From positions 263,160 to 327,159 of the forward strand of contig NZ_JADOUS010000003.1 in NCBI RefSeq assembly GCF_015752045.1: a DNA stretch of 64,000 nt. Direction: 5' to 3'. The notes under the pieces are model-generated. The model was not told the DNA's origin. It searched no databases and worked only from the letters and a program-made list of their open reading frames with translations. Of the stretch, positions 1-8,659 are shown in pieces. The position numbers and the translations under genes were made by a program. Every line of letters begins with the position of its first letter. Position 1 is the stretch's first letter. This stretch comes from Arthrobacter_D sp015752045 (GTDB taxonomy: Bacteria; Actinomycetota; Actinomycetes; Actinomycetales; Micrococcaceae).

Positions 1-1
1 G

Positions 2-712
2 GAGGGCTGGCTCGAGCTGCCGGACGCCACCGGGAAGCCTCTGCCCGGGTACGGCTGGGTGTTCGGCGTCGGCGACGGCACCTCCAACGTAGGCCTCGGC
101 ATCCTGAACTCCTCCGCCGAGTTCGGCAAGCTGGACTACAAGCAGGTGCTGCGGGACTGGACCGCCGGGATGCCCCCCGAGTGGGGGTTCACGCCGTCGA
201 ACATGGTGGGCGGGATCCGCGGCGCGGCGCTGCCCATGGGCTTCAACCGGACCCCTCACTACAGCCCGGGGCTCCTGCTCCTCGGCGACGCCGGCGGCAT
301 GGTGTCCCCGTTCAACGGCGAGGGCATCTCCTACGCGATGGAGTCCGCCCGCTACGCCGCGGAGTTCATCGAACGTGCGCAGGGCGTGGCATCGCCACTC
401 GGCCGCGACCAGGTGATGTCCGGGTACGCGCCCTACATCCGGGAGCAGTGGGGGAGCCACTTCACGCTCGGCCGCATCTTCGCGCAGCTGATCGGTAAGC
501 CCGCCATCCTCTCCCTGGCCCTGCGCACGGGCATGCCCGTCCCCATCCTCATGCGCTTCGTGGTGCGCATGCTCGCGAACCTGACGGATGCCGGCGGCCG
601 GGGCTTCGAGGACCGCGTCATCCACCTGCTCGAGTCGCTCGTGCCGGCCACCTCCAACCAGCCTTCCGTGGCCGTTCACCTGCGTGCGCAAAGCGCCGCT
701 TCACTTCGTTAG
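2..712 (+). CDS. Geranylgeranyl reductase family FAD oxidoreductase (MenJ-like), 3' part
   Basis: C-terminal 236 residues of a FAD-dependent reductase; the reading frame is already open at base 2, so the start lies upstream of the window. The hallmark is the second FAD-binding motif GDAGGMVSPFNGEG, followed by a helix YAMESARYAAEFI, as in geranylgeranyl reductases. In mycobacteria the homologue MenJ saturates one isoprene unit of menaquinone and sits beside a polyprenyl diphosphate synthase, the same arrangement as here. That neighbourhood makes menaquinone tail reduction the best guess; reduction of another prenyl lipid cannot be excluded. The stop codon overlaps the promoter box of the next gene. 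Confidence 0.85.
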   Translation, partial: EGWLELPDATGKPLPGYGWVFGVGDGTSNVGLGILNSSAEFGKLDYKQVLRDWTAGMPPEWGFTPSNMVGGIRGAALPMGFNRTPHYSPGLLLLGDAGGMVSPFNGEGISYAMESARYAAEFIERAQGVASPLGRDQVMSGYAPYIREQWGSHFTLGRIFAQLIGKPAILSLALRTGMPVPILMRFVVRMLANLTDAGGRGFEDRVIHLLESLVPATSNQPSVAVHLRAQSAASLR

Positions 713-721
713 TCTTAGACC
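710..721 (+). promoter_or_regulatory. -10 box with leaderless start for polyprenyl synthase
   Basis: TAGTCT at 710-715 lies exactly 6 nt before the GTG at 722, and the TAG stop of the upstream reductase is part of the box. No Shine-Dalgarno is visible. The spacing predicts a transcript that begins on the start codon. No convincing -35 was found. Confidence 0.55.
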
Positions 722-1810
722 GTGACACACTCCTTCGACTCCGGGTGGACCAGCGTGGGCCTGAACAGCGCGCTGGATACGGCGGACACCCCCGGCGACG
801 CCCTGCGCCTGCCTCCCGGCTTCGCCCTCATCGCCGAGGATCCGGAGCTCGGACCGTCCGTCTCGTCCTGCCTGGCCGAGGTGGAGAAGCAGCTCCGCAG
901 CGCCATCGCCAACTCGGACCCGCTGGCCGACGCGACGAGCCGCCACCTCGTGGAGGCCGGCGGCAAGCGCATCCGCCCGCTCCTGACGATCCTCGCCTCG
1001 CACCTCGGCAACCCGACCCGGGCCAAGGTGGTCCAGGCCGCCGTCGTCGTCGAACTGACCCACCTCGCCACGCTCTACCACGACGACGTCATGGACTCCG
1101 CCCCGTACCGCCGCGGAGCCCCGACCGCACACGAGGTGTGGGGCAACTCGGTCGCCATCCTCACCGGGGACCTGATCTTCGCCCGGGCGTCGATCCTCGT
1201 CTCCGAACTCGGCGGCGAGGCCCTCGGTATCCAGGCCCGCACCTTCGAGCGGTTGTGCCTCGGCCAGCTCCACGAGACCGTGGGCCCGCGCGACGGCCAG
1301 GACGCCCTCGAGCACTACCTCTCGGTGATCGCCGACAAGACCGGCTCGCTCGTGGCCGCGTCGGGGCAGCTCGGCGCCCTCTTCGCGGACACCCCGCGGG
1401 AGGTCATCGACATCATGGTCTCCTACGGCGAGAAGGTCGGCGTCGCGTTCCAACTGGCCGACGACGTCATCGACGTGACCGGCCGCAAGGTGAAGTCCGG
1501 CAAGGCGCCCGGGACGGATCTCCGCGAGGGCGTCCCGACCCTGCCGGTCATCCTGCTGCGCCGCGCCGCGGCCGCGGGCGACCCGTCGGCGGCCGACGTC
1601 GTCGCGCTCGTCGACAGTGACCTGTCCTCCGACGAGGCCCTCGCCGCCGCAGTCACCGCGGTGCGCGAGCACCCGCAGACGCAGGAGGCGTGGGCCGTGG
1701 CCCAGCAGTGGGCGGACGACGCCGTGGAGGCGCTCGACCCCCTCCCGGACAGCGTGGTCAAGCAGGCGCTGGCGAGCTTCGCGCAGGCCGTCGTCAGCCG
1801 GGACGTCTAG
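722..1810 (+). CDS. Long-chain polyprenyl diphosphate synthase
   Basis: 362-residue trans-prenyltransferase that condenses isopentenyl diphosphate onto allylic diphosphates, very likely making the side chain of menaquinone. Both aspartate-rich motifs are present: DDVMD at residues 121-125 (after LYH) and DDVID at about 247-251 (after FQLA). GGKRIRP, the substrate-binding motif, is near residue 80. Length is slightly above the family norm because of an N-terminal extension of about 50 residues. The GTG start is chosen from the leaderless promoter spacing and from the lack of any later start with a ribosome-binding site. The neighbour is a MenJ-like reductase. Product chain length (hepta-, octa- or nonaprenyl) cannot be read from sequence. 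Confidence 0.93.
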   Translation: MTHSFDSGWTSVGLNSALDTADTPGDALRLPPGFALIAEDPELGPSVSSCLAEVEKQLRSAIANSDPLADATSRHLVEAGGKRIRPLLTILASHLGNPTRAKVVQAAVVVELTHLATLYHDDVMDSAPYRRGAPTAHEVWGNSVAILTGDLIFARASILVSELGGEALGIQARTFERLCLGQLHETVGPRDGQDALEHYLSVIADKTGSLVAASGQLGALFADTPREVIDIMVSYGEKVGVAFQLADDVIDVTGRKVKSGKAPGTDLREGVPTLPVILLRRAAAAGDPSAADVVALVDSDLSSDEALAAAVTAVREHPQTQEAWAVAQQWADDAVEALDPLPDSVVKQALASFAQAVVSRDV

Positions 1811-1861
1811 CCCGGACCGGCTGTCGTTCCCGGCTTCGCCGAATCCCGCGGCGGTTCAGCG

Positions 1862-1882
1862 GCGTGTCGTAACGGGACACGC
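1862..1882. other. Inverted repeat downstream of polyprenyl synthase
   Basis: GCGTGTC at 1862-1868 and GACACGC at 1876-1882 form a 7-bp stem with a 7-nt loop. It lies 50 bp past the stop of the polyprenyl synthase. There is no U-tract. It may be part of a transcription end region. Confidence 0.35.
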
Positions 1883-1947
1883 TCCGTAATCCTCGAAGGA
1901 GCACCTGCGTCCCTGGGTGGGGTGGCGCCGACCCCCGGCAGATCACA

Positions 1948-1970
1948 GGTGTGTCGCGGGACGACACACC
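1948..1970. terminator. Hairpin between convergent genes
   Basis: GGTGTGTCG (1948-1956) and CGACACACC (1962-1970) form a perfect 9-bp stem with a 5-nt loop. It sits between the convergent polyprenyl synthase and HIT genes, where a bidirectional terminator is expected. No T-run follows, so efficiency is uncertain. Confidence 0.45.
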
Positions 1971-2002
1971 GTGGTGGACCAGAGGGCAGGAACGACGGCA
2001 GG

Positions 2003-2476
2003 CTAGCGGGGCAGGAACGCCCTCAGCTCGTCGGCCTTCCGCGCCCTGATCTCCGGGTCCACGATCGGCCGCTTCGGCGTGAAGTAGAAACCGTCGTCGT
2101 GCCAGCGCGGCAGGACGTGCTGGTGGTAGTGCCACACGTGCTGGCTGCCGGCCGGCTCGTTGTGCTGCCGGGTCGAGATGCCGTCGGGCTCCCACGCGAG
2201 CTTGATGGCGATCGCGATGTCGCGGGTCAGCGTCATGATGCGGGCGGCGGCGGCATCCGGCAGTTCGTACAGCAGCTCGACGTGCTCCCGCGGGGTGACC
2301 AGGACGTGGCCGGGATTCGGGTCGAAGCCGTGCGAGGCGATGAACGCGAGGGCGAGGTCGTCGGCGTAGATGACGTCACCCGGGCGGCAGAGGTTCCTGA
2401 CGTTACCGAAGTCCGACCGTGCGAGGTCGCAGAACGGGCACCGGTACCCCTCCGGGGCGTGGTGGGCGAACTGCAT
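2003..2476 (-). CDS. HIT family protein (histidine triad nucleotide hydrolase)
   Basis: 157-residue histidine-triad protein. The triad signature HYHQHVLP (pattern H-x-H-x-H) is near residue 112, after a well conserved GHVLVTPREHVE segment; the N-terminal PFCD is also typical of bacterial HIT proteins. Family members hydrolyse dinucleotides or nucleoside phosphoramidates; the true substrate here is unknown. The ATG at 2476 overlaps the TGA of the upstream gene by one base (TGATG), so the two are probably translationally coupled. A longer upstream reading in this frame is shadow coding over the neighbour. Confidence 0.88.
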   Translation of the reverse strand: MQFAHHAPEGYRCPFCDLARSDFGNVRNLCRPGDVIYADDLALAFIASHGFDPNPGHVLVTPREHVELLYELPDAAAARIMTLTRDIAIAIKLAWEPDGISTRQHNEPAGSQHVWHYHQHVLPRWHDDGFYFTPKRPIVDPEIRARKADELRAFLPR

Positions 2477-2901
2477 CAGTCCTCGTCGCCCTCCTCGAAG
2501 ACCCACTCGAACAGATCGAGCACGTACTCGCTGAAGGTGCCCTCCTCGCTCTGCCATTCGCCGCGGACGTTGTTGCGCCGCCAGACGATCGGGTCGGGGA
2601 CGTCCAGCTGGTCCGCCCGCATACCCCAGGTGTACTCCTCGTTCTCGTCCTCGAGGAACAGCAGGAAGCCGTCCTCGATCTCGAGCTCGTCGGGATCCCA
2701 GAAGAAGTGGAAGGCCTCCATGATGTCCTCGGTGGCACCCACGGCACGGTAGAAGTCGCGCAGGGCCAGGGGCAGGTCGAAGTCCTTGCCCTCGAGCATC
2801 TCGGCCAGCTCGTCGTCGGACAGGCCGTCTTCCTCGGCCCACTCGTCCTCGAAGTACTGGGGCACCAGGGCGCGGAATTTGTCGGAAAACAGCTCAGTCA
2901 C
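2476..2901 (-). CDS. SUKH (SMI1/KNR4)-like acidic protein
   Basis: 141-residue, strongly acidic protein. The pattern LPLALRDFYRAVG, then FLLFLEDENEEYTWG, fits the SMI1/KNR4 (SUKH) fold, in which a small globular domain often acts as an immunity protein or a scaffold. The GTG start at 2901 is preferred because GGAG lies 5 nt upstream; an in-frame ATG further out would have no ribosome-binding site. It is first in a two-gene unit with the HIT protein. No toxin gene is nearby, so an immunity role is not supported by context. Function unknown. Confidence 0.7.
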   Translation of the reverse strand: MTELFSDKFRALVPQYFEDEWAEEDGLSDDELAEMLEGKDFDLPLALRDFYRAVGATEDIMEAFHFFWDPDELEIEDGFLLFLEDENEEYTWGMRADQLDVPDPIVWRRNNVRGEWQSEEGTFSEYVLDLFEWVFEEGDED

Positions 2902-2963
2902 AAGTACTCCAGGAGTGGGGTGGGGGGATACCCCCATCCTAGCCGCCGCGTCCGGCGCCCGGG

Positions 2964-3599
2964 CTACCTCTGCGCGTGCCACGTGCGTGCGGCGAGCGGC
3001 GCGTGCCAGCCGTAGCGCCAGGCGAGGACCCGCAGGGAGAACACCACCGACGCGGCGACCGTCCCCGTGACGAGGGTGAAGGTCCCGGTCAGGTACAGCA
3101 CGGTGACGACGACGGCGCCCAGCATGGCGGGGAGCGCGTAGATGTCCCGTGGGTCGAAGAGCTGCGGGACCTCGTTCGCGACGACGTCGCGCATCAGGCC
3201 GCCGCCGACGGCCGTGGTGACGCCCAGCAGGGCGGCCGAGACGGGGTGGAGGCCGGCGTCGAGCGCCTTGAGGGTGCCGGTGATGCAGAACAGGGCCAGC
3301 CCGGCGGCGTCGAAGACCACCAGGACGCGCATGCCGCGTTCCACGCCGGAGAACACGAAGTACACCACCACGGTGGCGAACAGGGGAGGCAGCAGGTAGG
3401 CCGGGTTCGTGAAGGCAGCGGGCGGGACGTTGATGATGAGGTCCCGGGCCACGCCGCCGCCGAGCGAAGCGAGGGACGCGAGCAGGAGCGACCCGACGAG
3501 GTCGAAGCCCTTGCGGGCCGCCAGCAGCGATCCGGAGACGGCGAAGAAGAACACGCCGAGGAGGTCGGCGCCGAGCGCGACATGTGAAGCGGTATCCAT
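2964..3599 (-). CDS. TRIC (UPF0126) family membrane protein
   Basis: 211-residue membrane protein with six or seven hydrophobic segments arranged as an internal repeat. The signature glycine-rich motifs GGGVARDLI (about residue 48) and GGGLMRDVVANE (about residue 134) identify the trimeric intracellular cation channel family, formerly UPF0126. Bacterial members form cation-permeable channels in crystal structures; the physiological role here is unknown. Start ATG at 3599 follows AAGGAAG. It is divergent from the esterase gene, with about 120 bp between them. Confidence 0.85.
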   Translation of the reverse strand: MDTASHVALGADLLGVFFFAVSGSLLAARKGFDLVGSLLLASLASLGGGVARDLIINVPPAAFTNPAYLLPPLFATVVVYFVFSGVERGMRVLVVFDAAGLALFCITGTLKALDAGLHPVSAALLGVTTAVGGGLMRDVVANEVPQLFDPRDIYALPAMLGAVVVTVLYLTGTFTLVTGTVAASVVFSLRVLAWRYGWHAPLAARTWHAQR

Positions 3600-3707
3600 C
3601 TCTTCCTTCGGCGTTCCGGCAGGGGTGCCCGGCAGGATCCGCCCGGTCGACGGGGGCCAGGAGGGCCAGTCCAGCATGACAGACGGGACCGGCCGTGTGC
3701 TCGGCAC

Positions 3708-3719
3708 TAGGCTGGGCCC
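3708..3719 (+). promoter_or_regulatory. -10 box with leaderless start for esterase
   Basis: TAGGCT at 3708-3713 lies 6 nt before the ATG at 3720 and there is no Shine-Dalgarno. Confidence 0.5.
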
Positions 3720-4688
3720 ATGACGAGCAGATACGCGGGCGGCACGGAGACGGTGGAGCCGAGTGCGAAGGACGGCTCGCGCGCGATGCGTCTGGCGGCC
3801 CGCCTGATCGGCGTCCTGCCGACGAAGAGGAACCTGAGCGGCACCGATTGGGTGAACGCGAAGTACCCGGGCCGCAGCTATCCGGCGATGGCCGCGATCC
3901 CCTGGACGCTGAAGCAGACGCACACCATCCAGGAGAAGCGGATCGACGGCATCAGGACCATCACGGTCCGCCCGCTGCTCGGCGCCACCCGCTCGCACAT
4001 CATCTACACGCACGGCGGGATCTACATCAACGAGCTCGCCCGGCCGCACTGGTGGATCATCGCCGAGCTGACGAAGCGGACGGGCGCGGCCGTCACGGTG
4101 CCCCTGTACCGGCTGGCGCCCGAGAGCAGCTACCGGGAGGCCTTCCCCTACCTCGTGTCGGTGTTCCGCGAGGTCCTCAGGACCACGGAGCCCGACGACG
4201 TCACGCTGATGGGGGACTCGGCCGGTGCCGGGCTCGCCGTCGCGCAGACCTGGGCGTTCCGTGAGGCAGGGCTTCCCGCGCCCGGCCGCGTCGTCGCTGT
4301 CTCGCCGTGGCTCGACGTCACCGCCACGAACCCCGACATCCCCGCCTACGACGCCGTCGACCCGATGCTCTCCGCGGCGGGCGGGGTGCAGGCCGGGCTG
4401 TGGTGGGCGGACGGCGACGACCCCCGGACGCCGCTGGTCAGCCCGGCCTGCGCTCCGGCAGACATGCTGGCGACCCTCCCGCCCACGCGGATCTACCAGG
4501 GCACGCGCGACGTCTGCATGGCGGACGCGGCGGTCTTCCGGAACCGTGCGGTCGCGGCCGGTGCCGCCGTGGAGCTGAAGGTCTACCCGGGCGGTTTCCA
4601 CGTGTTCCCGGCGTTCCCCCGCCTCCCGGAGTCACGGGAGGTCTATGCGGACATCGCCGCGTTCCTGGGCAGGCCGGCGCTCCCGTGA
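3720..4688 (+). CDS. Alpha/beta hydrolase, hormone-sensitive lipase family esterase
   Basis: 322-residue esterase of the bacterial hormone-sensitive lipase family. The oxyanion-hole motif HGGIYIN (about residue 99) and the nucleophile elbow GDSAGAG (Ser at about 164) are clear. Candidate acid and base residues lie in the C-terminal third: Asp in GTRDVCM and His in GGFHVFP. No signal peptide is visible, so it is probably cytoplasmic. Substrates would be short-chain acyl esters; nothing in the context narrows this further. Confidence 0.87.
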   Translation: MTSRYAGGTETVEPSAKDGSRAMRLAARLIGVLPTKRNLSGTDWVNAKYPGRSYPAMAAIPWTLKQTHTIQEKRIDGIRTITVRPLLGATRSHIIYTHGGIYINELARPHWWIIAELTKRTGAAVTVPLYRLAPESSYREAFPYLVSVFREVLRTTEPDDVTLMGDSAGAGLAVAQTWAFREAGLPAPGRVVAVSPWLDVTATNPDIPAYDAVDPMLSAAGGVQAGLWWADGDDPRTPLVSPACAPADMLATLPPTRIYQGTRDVCMADAAVFRNRAVAAGAAVELKVYPGGFHVFPAFPRLPESREVYADIAAFLGRPALP

Positions 4689-4733
4689 CCGGCCGCCGGG
4701 TCCAGGGGGCCGCGCCGGTTCCCGACGGGGAGG

Positions 4734-5195
4734 TCAGCCCTGGCCGGAGTCCCGGGACAGGACCCAGACGTTGGTGTCGCCCTCGCGCTCGACCGTCACG
4801 GTGGTGACGAGGGCACGGATCATCGAGAGCCCGCGCCCGGACTCGTCGTAGTCCTCCAGCAGCGCGTCGTCGTCGGGCCCGGGGATCCCGAGGTGCCCCT
4901 CGAGATCGGGGACCGGGTCCAGCGGCTCGGCGCCGATCTCGCTGATCACGGCGCGCAGCCGCTCGACGGCAACGGTGAGCTCGACGCCGAGGAGGAGCGT
5001 GGCGCCCTCCGCGGGGACGCTGTGCTGCACGACGTTGCTCGCGGCCTCGATCACCGCCGTGGTGAAGGCCATCTGGTCCGGCGCCGGCACGAAGGCGGCG
5101 TCCAGCCACAACTGCTCCAGGAGGACGTGCAGATCCTCGATGGCCTGCTCCGCAGCGGGCTCCTCGAGGGTGCGCCGCGCCAGGATGTCAGTCAT
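4734..5195 (-). CDS. RsbW-like anti-sigma factor / serine-protein kinase
   Basis: 153-residue GHKL ATPase-type protein. The N-box EAASNVVQH (about residue 50) and the G2 box GRGLSMI (about residue 121) are readable. The usual G1 aspartate (DxGxG) is replaced by a less canonical SEIGAEPLDP segment. Members of this family bind a sigma factor or another partner and phosphorylate a STAS antagonist. Its ATG overlaps the stop of the STAS gene by 8 nt, a strong sign of co-translation and partnership. No sigma factor gene is present in the window, so the released target is unknown. Confidence 0.75.
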   Translation of the reverse strand: MTDILARRTLEEPAAEQAIEDLHVLLEQLWLDAAFVPAPDQMAFTTAVIEAASNVVQHSVPAEGATLLLGVELTVAVERLRAVISEIGAEPLDPVPDLEGHLGIPGPDDDALLEDYDESGRGLSMIRALVTTVTVEREGDTNVWVLSRDSGQG

Positions 5196-5520
5196 TGCGG
5201 AAGGCTTCGTCGGGCGTCGCGTGGGGGGTGAGCACCCGGTTCATGCTGGTGAGTTCGAGCACCATGGTGACCTGCGGCTGGACCGCGGCGATCCGCAGGT
5301 CACCGCCGGACTGCCTGGCCAGCTTCAGGCACCCGATGAGCGCGCCGAGGCCCGAGGAGTCCATGAAACTGGTGTCCGCGAGGTTCACGACGATCCGCTT
5401 CCCGCCGCCGCTCACGACCTCGTCGACGACCTTGCGCAGCTTCGGTGCCGCGACCATGTTCAGGCGTCCGTTCGCCGTGACCTCGGTATAACGCCCTTTG
5501 TCCTGGACCGTGAATTCCAT
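5188..5520 (-). CDS. STAS domain anti-sigma factor antagonist
   Basis: 110-residue STAS protein of the RsbV/SpoIIAA type. The phosphorylation loop DTSFMDSSGLGALIG is intact, with the conserved Ser following Asp at about residue 57. In this family the unphosphorylated form binds the anti-sigma kinase and releases its partner. The start at 5520 is the first Met that gives a compact STAS domain, and GGGAAGAG precedes it. It overlaps the kinase gene downstream by 8 nt and lies 115 bp after the receiver-phosphatase gene, making a three-gene module of phosphatase, antagonist and kinase. Confidence 0.88.
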   Translation of the reverse strand: MEFTVQDKGRYTEVTANGRLNMVAAPKLRKVVDEVVSGGGKRIVVNLADTSFMDSSGLGALIGCLKLARQSGGDLRIAAVQPQVTMVLELTSMNRVLTPHATPDEAFRND

Positions 5521-5635
5521 CTGCTCTTCCCTCTTCAGCTGCCTGTCGGTGTGTCGTGCATCGTTGTGGGCCGGCCGCGCGAGTCTCCCCGCAGAACCGG
5601 CCCTGCTCCGGCCCTGCTCCGGCGCGGCGGACGCC

Positions 5636-6745
5636 TCAGCCGCGCGAGTGGCGCAGGATGACGACCGTGACGTCGTCGGCGACCTCGGGCACGTCGGCCA
5701 GGTCCAGCAGCACCGCACAAGCCTCCTCGGCGCTGGCCGCCCCGGAGACCACGCCCGCCACCGCCTCGGTGAACTCGTCCACCGTCTCGTAGATGTCGAG
5801 CAGGCCGTCGCTCACGATGGCGAGCGTATCGCCCGGTTCAAGGCGCAGGGTGGCGGCGGGCCAGACCTGGTCAGGCCACGCACCGACAGGCGGGCCCGCG
5901 GAGGGCAGGCGGGTCACGGTGCCGTCCGCCGCGACATGCAGCGCGAGGCCGTGCCCGGCGTCCACATAGCCGACGACGCCGCTGGCGGCGTCTAGGCGGC
6001 CATGGAACAGCGTGACGAAGGAGCTGGTGTGGTCGAGGTCCGCCTCCGTGGCCCGTGCCGCCGTCGCGAACGCGGTCTCGAGGCTCGGCTGGGAGGCGAC
6101 GGAGCGCATGATCGCGCGCACGGTCGCGGCGACCAGTGCGGCGCCCATGCCCTTGCCCATGGCATCGGCGACGGTGAAGTGCAGTCCGTCCGGCGTCGGG
6201 TACCAGTCGTAGAAGTCGCCGCCGACGCTCCTCGACGGCCTGAAGCGGCCGGCCAGTTCGAAGCCGTCGAGGGCGAGCCGGTCGCGGGGGAGGAGGTTCT
6301 GCTGCACCTCAGCGGCGCGCCGCCGCTCGTCGGCGTTGGCGACGTCGACGGCGGACTGGTGGCTCTGGCGGCGGAACAGGGAATTGATGCGCGCCACGAG
6401 TTCGCGGGGGCTGAAGGGCTTGCTGATGTATTCGTCCGCGCCCGTCTCGAGCCCCGTGAGGCGTTCGATCTCGTCCGTCCTGGCCGTGATCATCAGGATG
6501 TAGGCGTCGGAGAACGTGCGGACCTCGCGGCAGATCTCCACGCCGTCGCCGTCCGGGAGGTTGAGGTCGAGGGTGATCAGATCGGCGCCGGCGCGTGCCT
6601 TCTGGAGCCCCTCACGCGCGGTCGCGGCTTCGGTGACCTCGAATCCCTCGCGCTTCAGGATCTGGACGAGCAGGCCCCGGATGTCGACGTCGTCCTCGAC
6701 GACGAGGGCACGGCGGATCTCCGGAGGGGCAGTCATGGACCTCAT
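5636..6745 (-). CDS. Response regulator receiver-PP2C (RsbU/SpoIIE-type) phosphatase
   Basis: 369-residue fusion. Residues about 12-125 are a receiver domain with acidic pocket (VVEDD), phospho-acceptor Asp in TLDLNLPDGDG and Lys in YISKPFSP. A short linker leads to a SpoIIE/PP2C phosphatase domain (about 150-365) with SVGGDFYD and VADAMGKGMGAAL metal-binding motifs, and a late DGLLD. It should dephosphorylate the adjacent STAS antagonist under control of a histidine kinase. Two starts are possible, Met at 6745 or at 6736; GAGG sits just before the second. A TAGCGT box at 6749-6754 is upstream. The gene is divergent from a histidine kinase that may be its cognate donor. Confidence 0.9.
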   Translation of the reverse strand: MRSMTAPPEIRRALVVEDDVDIRGLLVQILKREGFEVTEAATAREGLQKARAGADLITLDLNLPDGDGVEICREVRTFSDAYILMITARTDEIERLTGLETGADEYISKPFSPRELVARINSLFRRQSHQSAVDVANADERRRAAEVQQNLLPRDRLALDGFELAGRFRPSRSVGGDFYDWYPTPDGLHFTVADAMGKGMGAALVAATVRAIMRSVASQPSLETAFATAARATEADLDHTSSFVTLFHGRLDAASGVVGYVDAGHGLALHVAADGTVTRLPSAGPPVGAWPDQVWPAATLRLEPGDTLAIVSDGLLDIYETVDEFTEAVAGVVSGAASAEEACAVLLDLADVPEVADDVTVVILRHSRG

Positions 6746-6967
6746 TAAACGCTACGGTGCGCCGTTCCCCGGACGAGGCACACGGCTTCGCCCGATTCAT
6801 CGGCTTGTTGCGGTGAACTTGATGCGATCTTGAGGGGCGGGCCGCCTTTCGGCACCCGGAATCAAGGGCCTGCCGCGTTATTCTTTCGCAGGCGGGCCGA
6901 GAATCGCCCCACCCGTCACTTCCGACGAACGAGTTCGACCACTACCAGGGGGGGGCACGGCCAGCAG

Positions 6968-8650
6968 ATGGACAGAGTGCTCTCCCACCTGACGCTCAAC
7001 ACGAGGCAGTTCCACGAACTCACGATGCGATGGCGCGTGATCCTCAGCCAGTTGCCACTGTCGCTCACCGTCCTGCTGCTCCTCGTCGGAGGCCTGCTGT
7101 TCCACCCGGACCTCTTCGCCAGCCCGTCCTTCATGATCGGCCTCTGGATGCAGGCTGCGCTGCTGGTGCTGTGCGTGGTCGTCCCGTGGGACAGGCTTCC
7201 CTACGCGAGCTTCCTGGTCATCCCGCTGCTCGACTTCATCCCCATCGGCTTCATGCGCTACGGGGCGGGCACCGTCATCACCGGCGTGGGCCTGCTCGCC
7301 GTGTTCCCCATCATCTGGCTCGCCGCGTCCGGGCTGTATCCGCGGGCCCTCCTGGCTGCGGGTTTCCTCTCCTCGCTGGCCATCGTCTGGGTGCCCGTCT
7401 TCGTCACGGACACCGCAGTCACCTCGCAGTCGCTCACGCAGTCCTTCCTCCTGCCCTTCATCATGCTGGCCATCGGCGTCACGATCCGCGTGATGACGGC
7501 GAGCATGATGGCGCAGCAGGCCGTCGTGGAGGAGAAGGACCGCGCCCTGCTGGGGATGCTCGAGGAGAGCGCCCGCCGTGAACGGCTGCTGGACACCGTG
7601 GTCAACAGCGTGGACATCGGGGTGACGGCCGTCGACGAAGCCGGGCGGACGCTCCTCGCGAACCGCAAGCTGGACCAGTTCCGTGCGCTCGCCGGTGGGG
7701 CCGGCGACTCCGACGAGGCCGCCCTGCGCATCTTCCAGCAGGACGGCGAGACGGACCTGCCGGCGGCCCGGCGGCCGACACGGCGCGCCGCGGAGGGCCA
7801 CGTCTTCTCCGACTATCTCCTCTGGTGGGGCGAGCGCCCCGGCCAGCGGGTGCTCTCGGCGTCGTCCCGGCTGATGACCAACCAGGACGGGCACCGCGAG
7901 GGTTCCGTCGTGACGTTCAACGACGTCACGGAGCTCGTCACGGCCCTGAATGCGAAGGACGAGTTCGTGGCGACCGTCTCGCACGAACTGCGCACCCCGC
8001 TGACCGCTATCCGGGGATACCTCGAACTGCTGCTGGGGACGCCGGATCTCGACCCCGAGGTCGCCTCCGGCCTCGAAGTGGTGTCCCGCAACTCCGAACG
8101 GCTGCACAAGCTCGTGGTGGACCTGCTGTCCACCGCGGAGGGCTCCCCCGAGGTCAGGCCTGTGCCCACGGATTTCTCCGACCTCGTCGGCCGGCGCGTG
8201 GCCACGGCCGAACAGGGCAACACGAACCCGCTGGTGCGTTTCGAGGACCTCACCGATCCGGGGCTGGTCGCGCTGTGCGACGCCTCCCGGATCGGCCAGG
8301 TGCTGGACAACCTGCTCTCGAACGCGATCAAGTACTCGCCGGCCGGTGGGCGCGTGACCATCCGTGCCCGCGAGATCGAGGGCGAGGTGGAGTGCAGCGT
8401 GACCGACCAGGGCAGCGGCATGACCGCGGAGGAGCAGAAGGGCGTCTTCTCCAAGTTCTTCCGCACCGCCGGGGCCCGCAACGCGGCGATCCCCGGCGTG
8501 GGTCTCGGGCTGGCCATCTCCAAGGCGATCGTCCAGCGCCACGGCGGCAGCATCACGTGCCGGAGCGCCGTCGGTGAAGGTTCCACCTTCACCTTCCTCC
8601 TGCCGCTCGCCCATGCGGAGCAGGTCCAGGAACTGCAGGCCCGGGGCTAG
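6968..8650 (+). CDS. Membrane sensor histidine kinase with PAS domain
   Basis: 560-residue kinase. The N-terminal region (about residues 25-180) has five or six hydrophobic helices, then a short coiled segment, a PAS-like domain (about 205-310) and a HisKA domain with the phospho-acceptor in SHELRTPL (His 339). The ATPase domain shows the N-box (DNLLSNAIKY), G1 (DQGSGM) and G2 (GVGLGLAISK). The start at 6968 is preferred because a poly-G tract with AGG lies upstream; Met at 7024 is an alternative. It is divergent from the receiver-PP2C gene, 222 bp away, so it is the best candidate donor for that regulator. The ligand sensed by the membrane domain is unknown. Confidence 0.9.
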   Translation: MDRVLSHLTLNTRQFHELTMRWRVILSQLPLSLTVLLLLVGGLLFHPDLFASPSFMIGLWMQAALLVLCVVVPWDRLPYASFLVIPLLDFIPIGFMRYGAGTVITGVGLLAVFPIIWLAASGLYPRALLAAGFLSSLAIVWVPVFVTDTAVTSQSLTQSFLLPFIMLAIGVTIRVMTASMMAQQAVVEEKDRALLGMLEESARRERLLDTVVNSVDIGVTAVDEAGRTLLANRKLDQFRALAGGAGDSDEAALRIFQQDGETDLPAARRPTRRAAEGHVFSDYLLWWGERPGQRVLSASSRLMTNQDGHREGSVVTFNDVTELVTALNAKDEFVATVSHELRTPLTAIRGYLELLLGTPDLDPEVASGLEVVSRNSERLHKLVVDLLSTAEGSPEVRPVPTDFSDLVGRRVATAEQGNTNPLVRFEDLTDPGLVALCDASRIGQVLDNLLSNAIKYSPAGGRVTIRAREIEGEVECSVTDQGSGMTAEEQKGVFSKFFRTAGARNAAIPGVGLGLAISKAIVQRHGGSITCRSAVGEGSTFTFLLPLAHAEQVQELQARG

Positions 8651-8659
8651 CTCCCGATG

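Noticed and set aside
701..1672. Long antisense open frame over the polyprenyl synthase gene
   Set aside because: High-GC third-position bias gives long open frames opposite real genes. Its translation is Arg/Gly/Ala/Val-rich, without motifs, and the plus-strand gene is certain.
2476..2901. Toxin-immunity pair based on the SUKH-like protein
   Set aside because: No toxin, secretion or polymorphic-toxin gene is nearby.
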